Shown: piece after piece, positions 49,790 through 50,032 of the stretch
How the letters are laid out: every line of letters starts with the position of its first letter
Position numbering within the stretch: position 1 is the stretch's first letter
Source of the DNA: Ilumatobacteraceae bacterium
GTDB lineage: Bacteria; Actinomycetota; Acidimicrobiia; Acidimicrobiales; Ilumatobacteraceae
Reading direction: 5' to 3'
NCBI GenBank assembly: GCA_023257035.1
Contig: JALRDI010000147.1
Coordinates: 1 to 50,032 of the forward strand
DNA: 50,032 nt
Program-made: the position numbers and the translations under genes
Notes under the pieces: model-generated
What the model was told of the DNA's origin: nothing
The model's database searches: none
What the model saw: only the letters and a program-made list of their open reading frames with translations

Positions 49790-50032
49790 TCAGCGTCGGG
49801 AGCGTTCCACGTGGGCACGCATGCGCTTTTGGATGAGTTCCCGGCGCTCTTGCAGTTCTCGGTAAGTGAGGCGGTCAGTTGACAGATCAACGCCGAACCC
49901 GGCCTTCACGCTGTCGAGATTGACCTGCATACGAGCCGCATCGATACCAATTTCTGTCATCAATCGTTCTCCGTGACGCTGCGCAAACATCATTGAGATA
50001 TTCGCGACCTCCGCGAGAAGATCAAGATCGGG
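49790..50032 (-). CDS. Hypothetical protein, C-terminal part only
   Basis: The reverse frame is open to the window edge (80 codons visible, start outside). The visible part is helical and charged: LAEVANISMMFAQRHGERLMTEIGIDAARMQ, then LTYRELQERRELIQKRMRAHVERSRR at the end. Arg/Glu-rich C-terminus without a catalytic motif. It is 21 bases upstream of nucS on the same strand, but nucS has its own -10 box. No family recognised. Confidence 0.6.
   Translation of the reverse strand, partial: PDLDLLAEVANISMMFAQRHGERLMTEIGIDAARMQVNLDSVKAGFGVDLSTDRLTYRELQERRELIQKRMRAHVERSRR

Noticed and set aside
1..50032. CRISPR arrays, phage modules, toxin-antitoxin pairs, known riboswitches
   Set aside because: None seen: no regularly spaced repeats, no structural phage or recombinase genes, no recognised conserved leader.

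Overview
The window looks like chromosomal DNA of a free-living actinobacterium, most probably of class Acidimicrobiia. This is an inference from gene content: NucS mismatch endonuclease, two LLM-class (F420/FMN-type) oxidoreductases, an SCO6745-type protein, an acyl-ACP desaturase of the DesA type, a secreted protein with an actinobacterial N-terminal domain and Cys-paired propeller repeats, and many genes that start directly behind a TANNNT box as leaderless mRNAs do. Nothing points to a phage or plasmid, and there is no rRNA or CRISPR array.

Layout. 0-18.4 kb is ordinary chromosome: an amidohydrolase, a large secreted protein, a PEP-utilising-domain enzyme, an MFS exporter next to a methyltransferase, a Tat lipoprotein of the intradiol dioxygenase fold, an LLM oxidoreductase, a class V aminotransferase, DoxX, MOSC and alpha/beta hydrolase proteins, a LacZ beta-galactosidase and a flavin monooxygenase. 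A tRNA-Arg(CCT) lies at 18.6 kb.

18.8-30.6 kb is a self-contained galactoside catabolic island: a LacI regulator; a divergent ABC importer (two permeases and a lipoprotein binding protein); then, after a bidirectional terminator, an exported FG-GAP/ASPIC protein translationally coupled to a histidine-rich membrane protein; and divergent from these a GH36 alpha-galactosidase, GalT and GalK. Two near-identical tandem palindromic operators lie on the promoters of the importer and of the alpha-galactosidase/FG-GAP intergenic region. This makes one regulon: import an alpha-galactoside, hydrolyse it in the cytoplasm, and phosphorylate and uridylylate the galactose. The FG-GAP/membrane pair is the unexplained member. 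GalE and the importer ATPase are not in the window.

30.6-50 kb is ordinary chromosome again: acyl-ACP desaturase, DUF4287/DUF1801 protein, RraA-like protein behind a DEAD-box helicase, a cytochrome P450 broken by one in-frame TAG and coupled to an SDR, SRPBCC, SnoaL/epoxide-hydrolase and TfoX-N proteins, homocysteine S-methyltransferase, a glycosyltransferase-C-like membrane protein, a DHA2 exporter, a YtcJ-like amidohydrolase, a YczE-like membrane protein, an LLM oxidoreductase divergent from a hotdog thioesterase, an SDR, an SCO6745-like protein, mannose-6-phosphate isomerase and NucS. Start codons were often moved inward from the longest reading frame, using the TANNNT-N6-8-start pattern, Shine-Dalgarno sites or 4-base overlaps.
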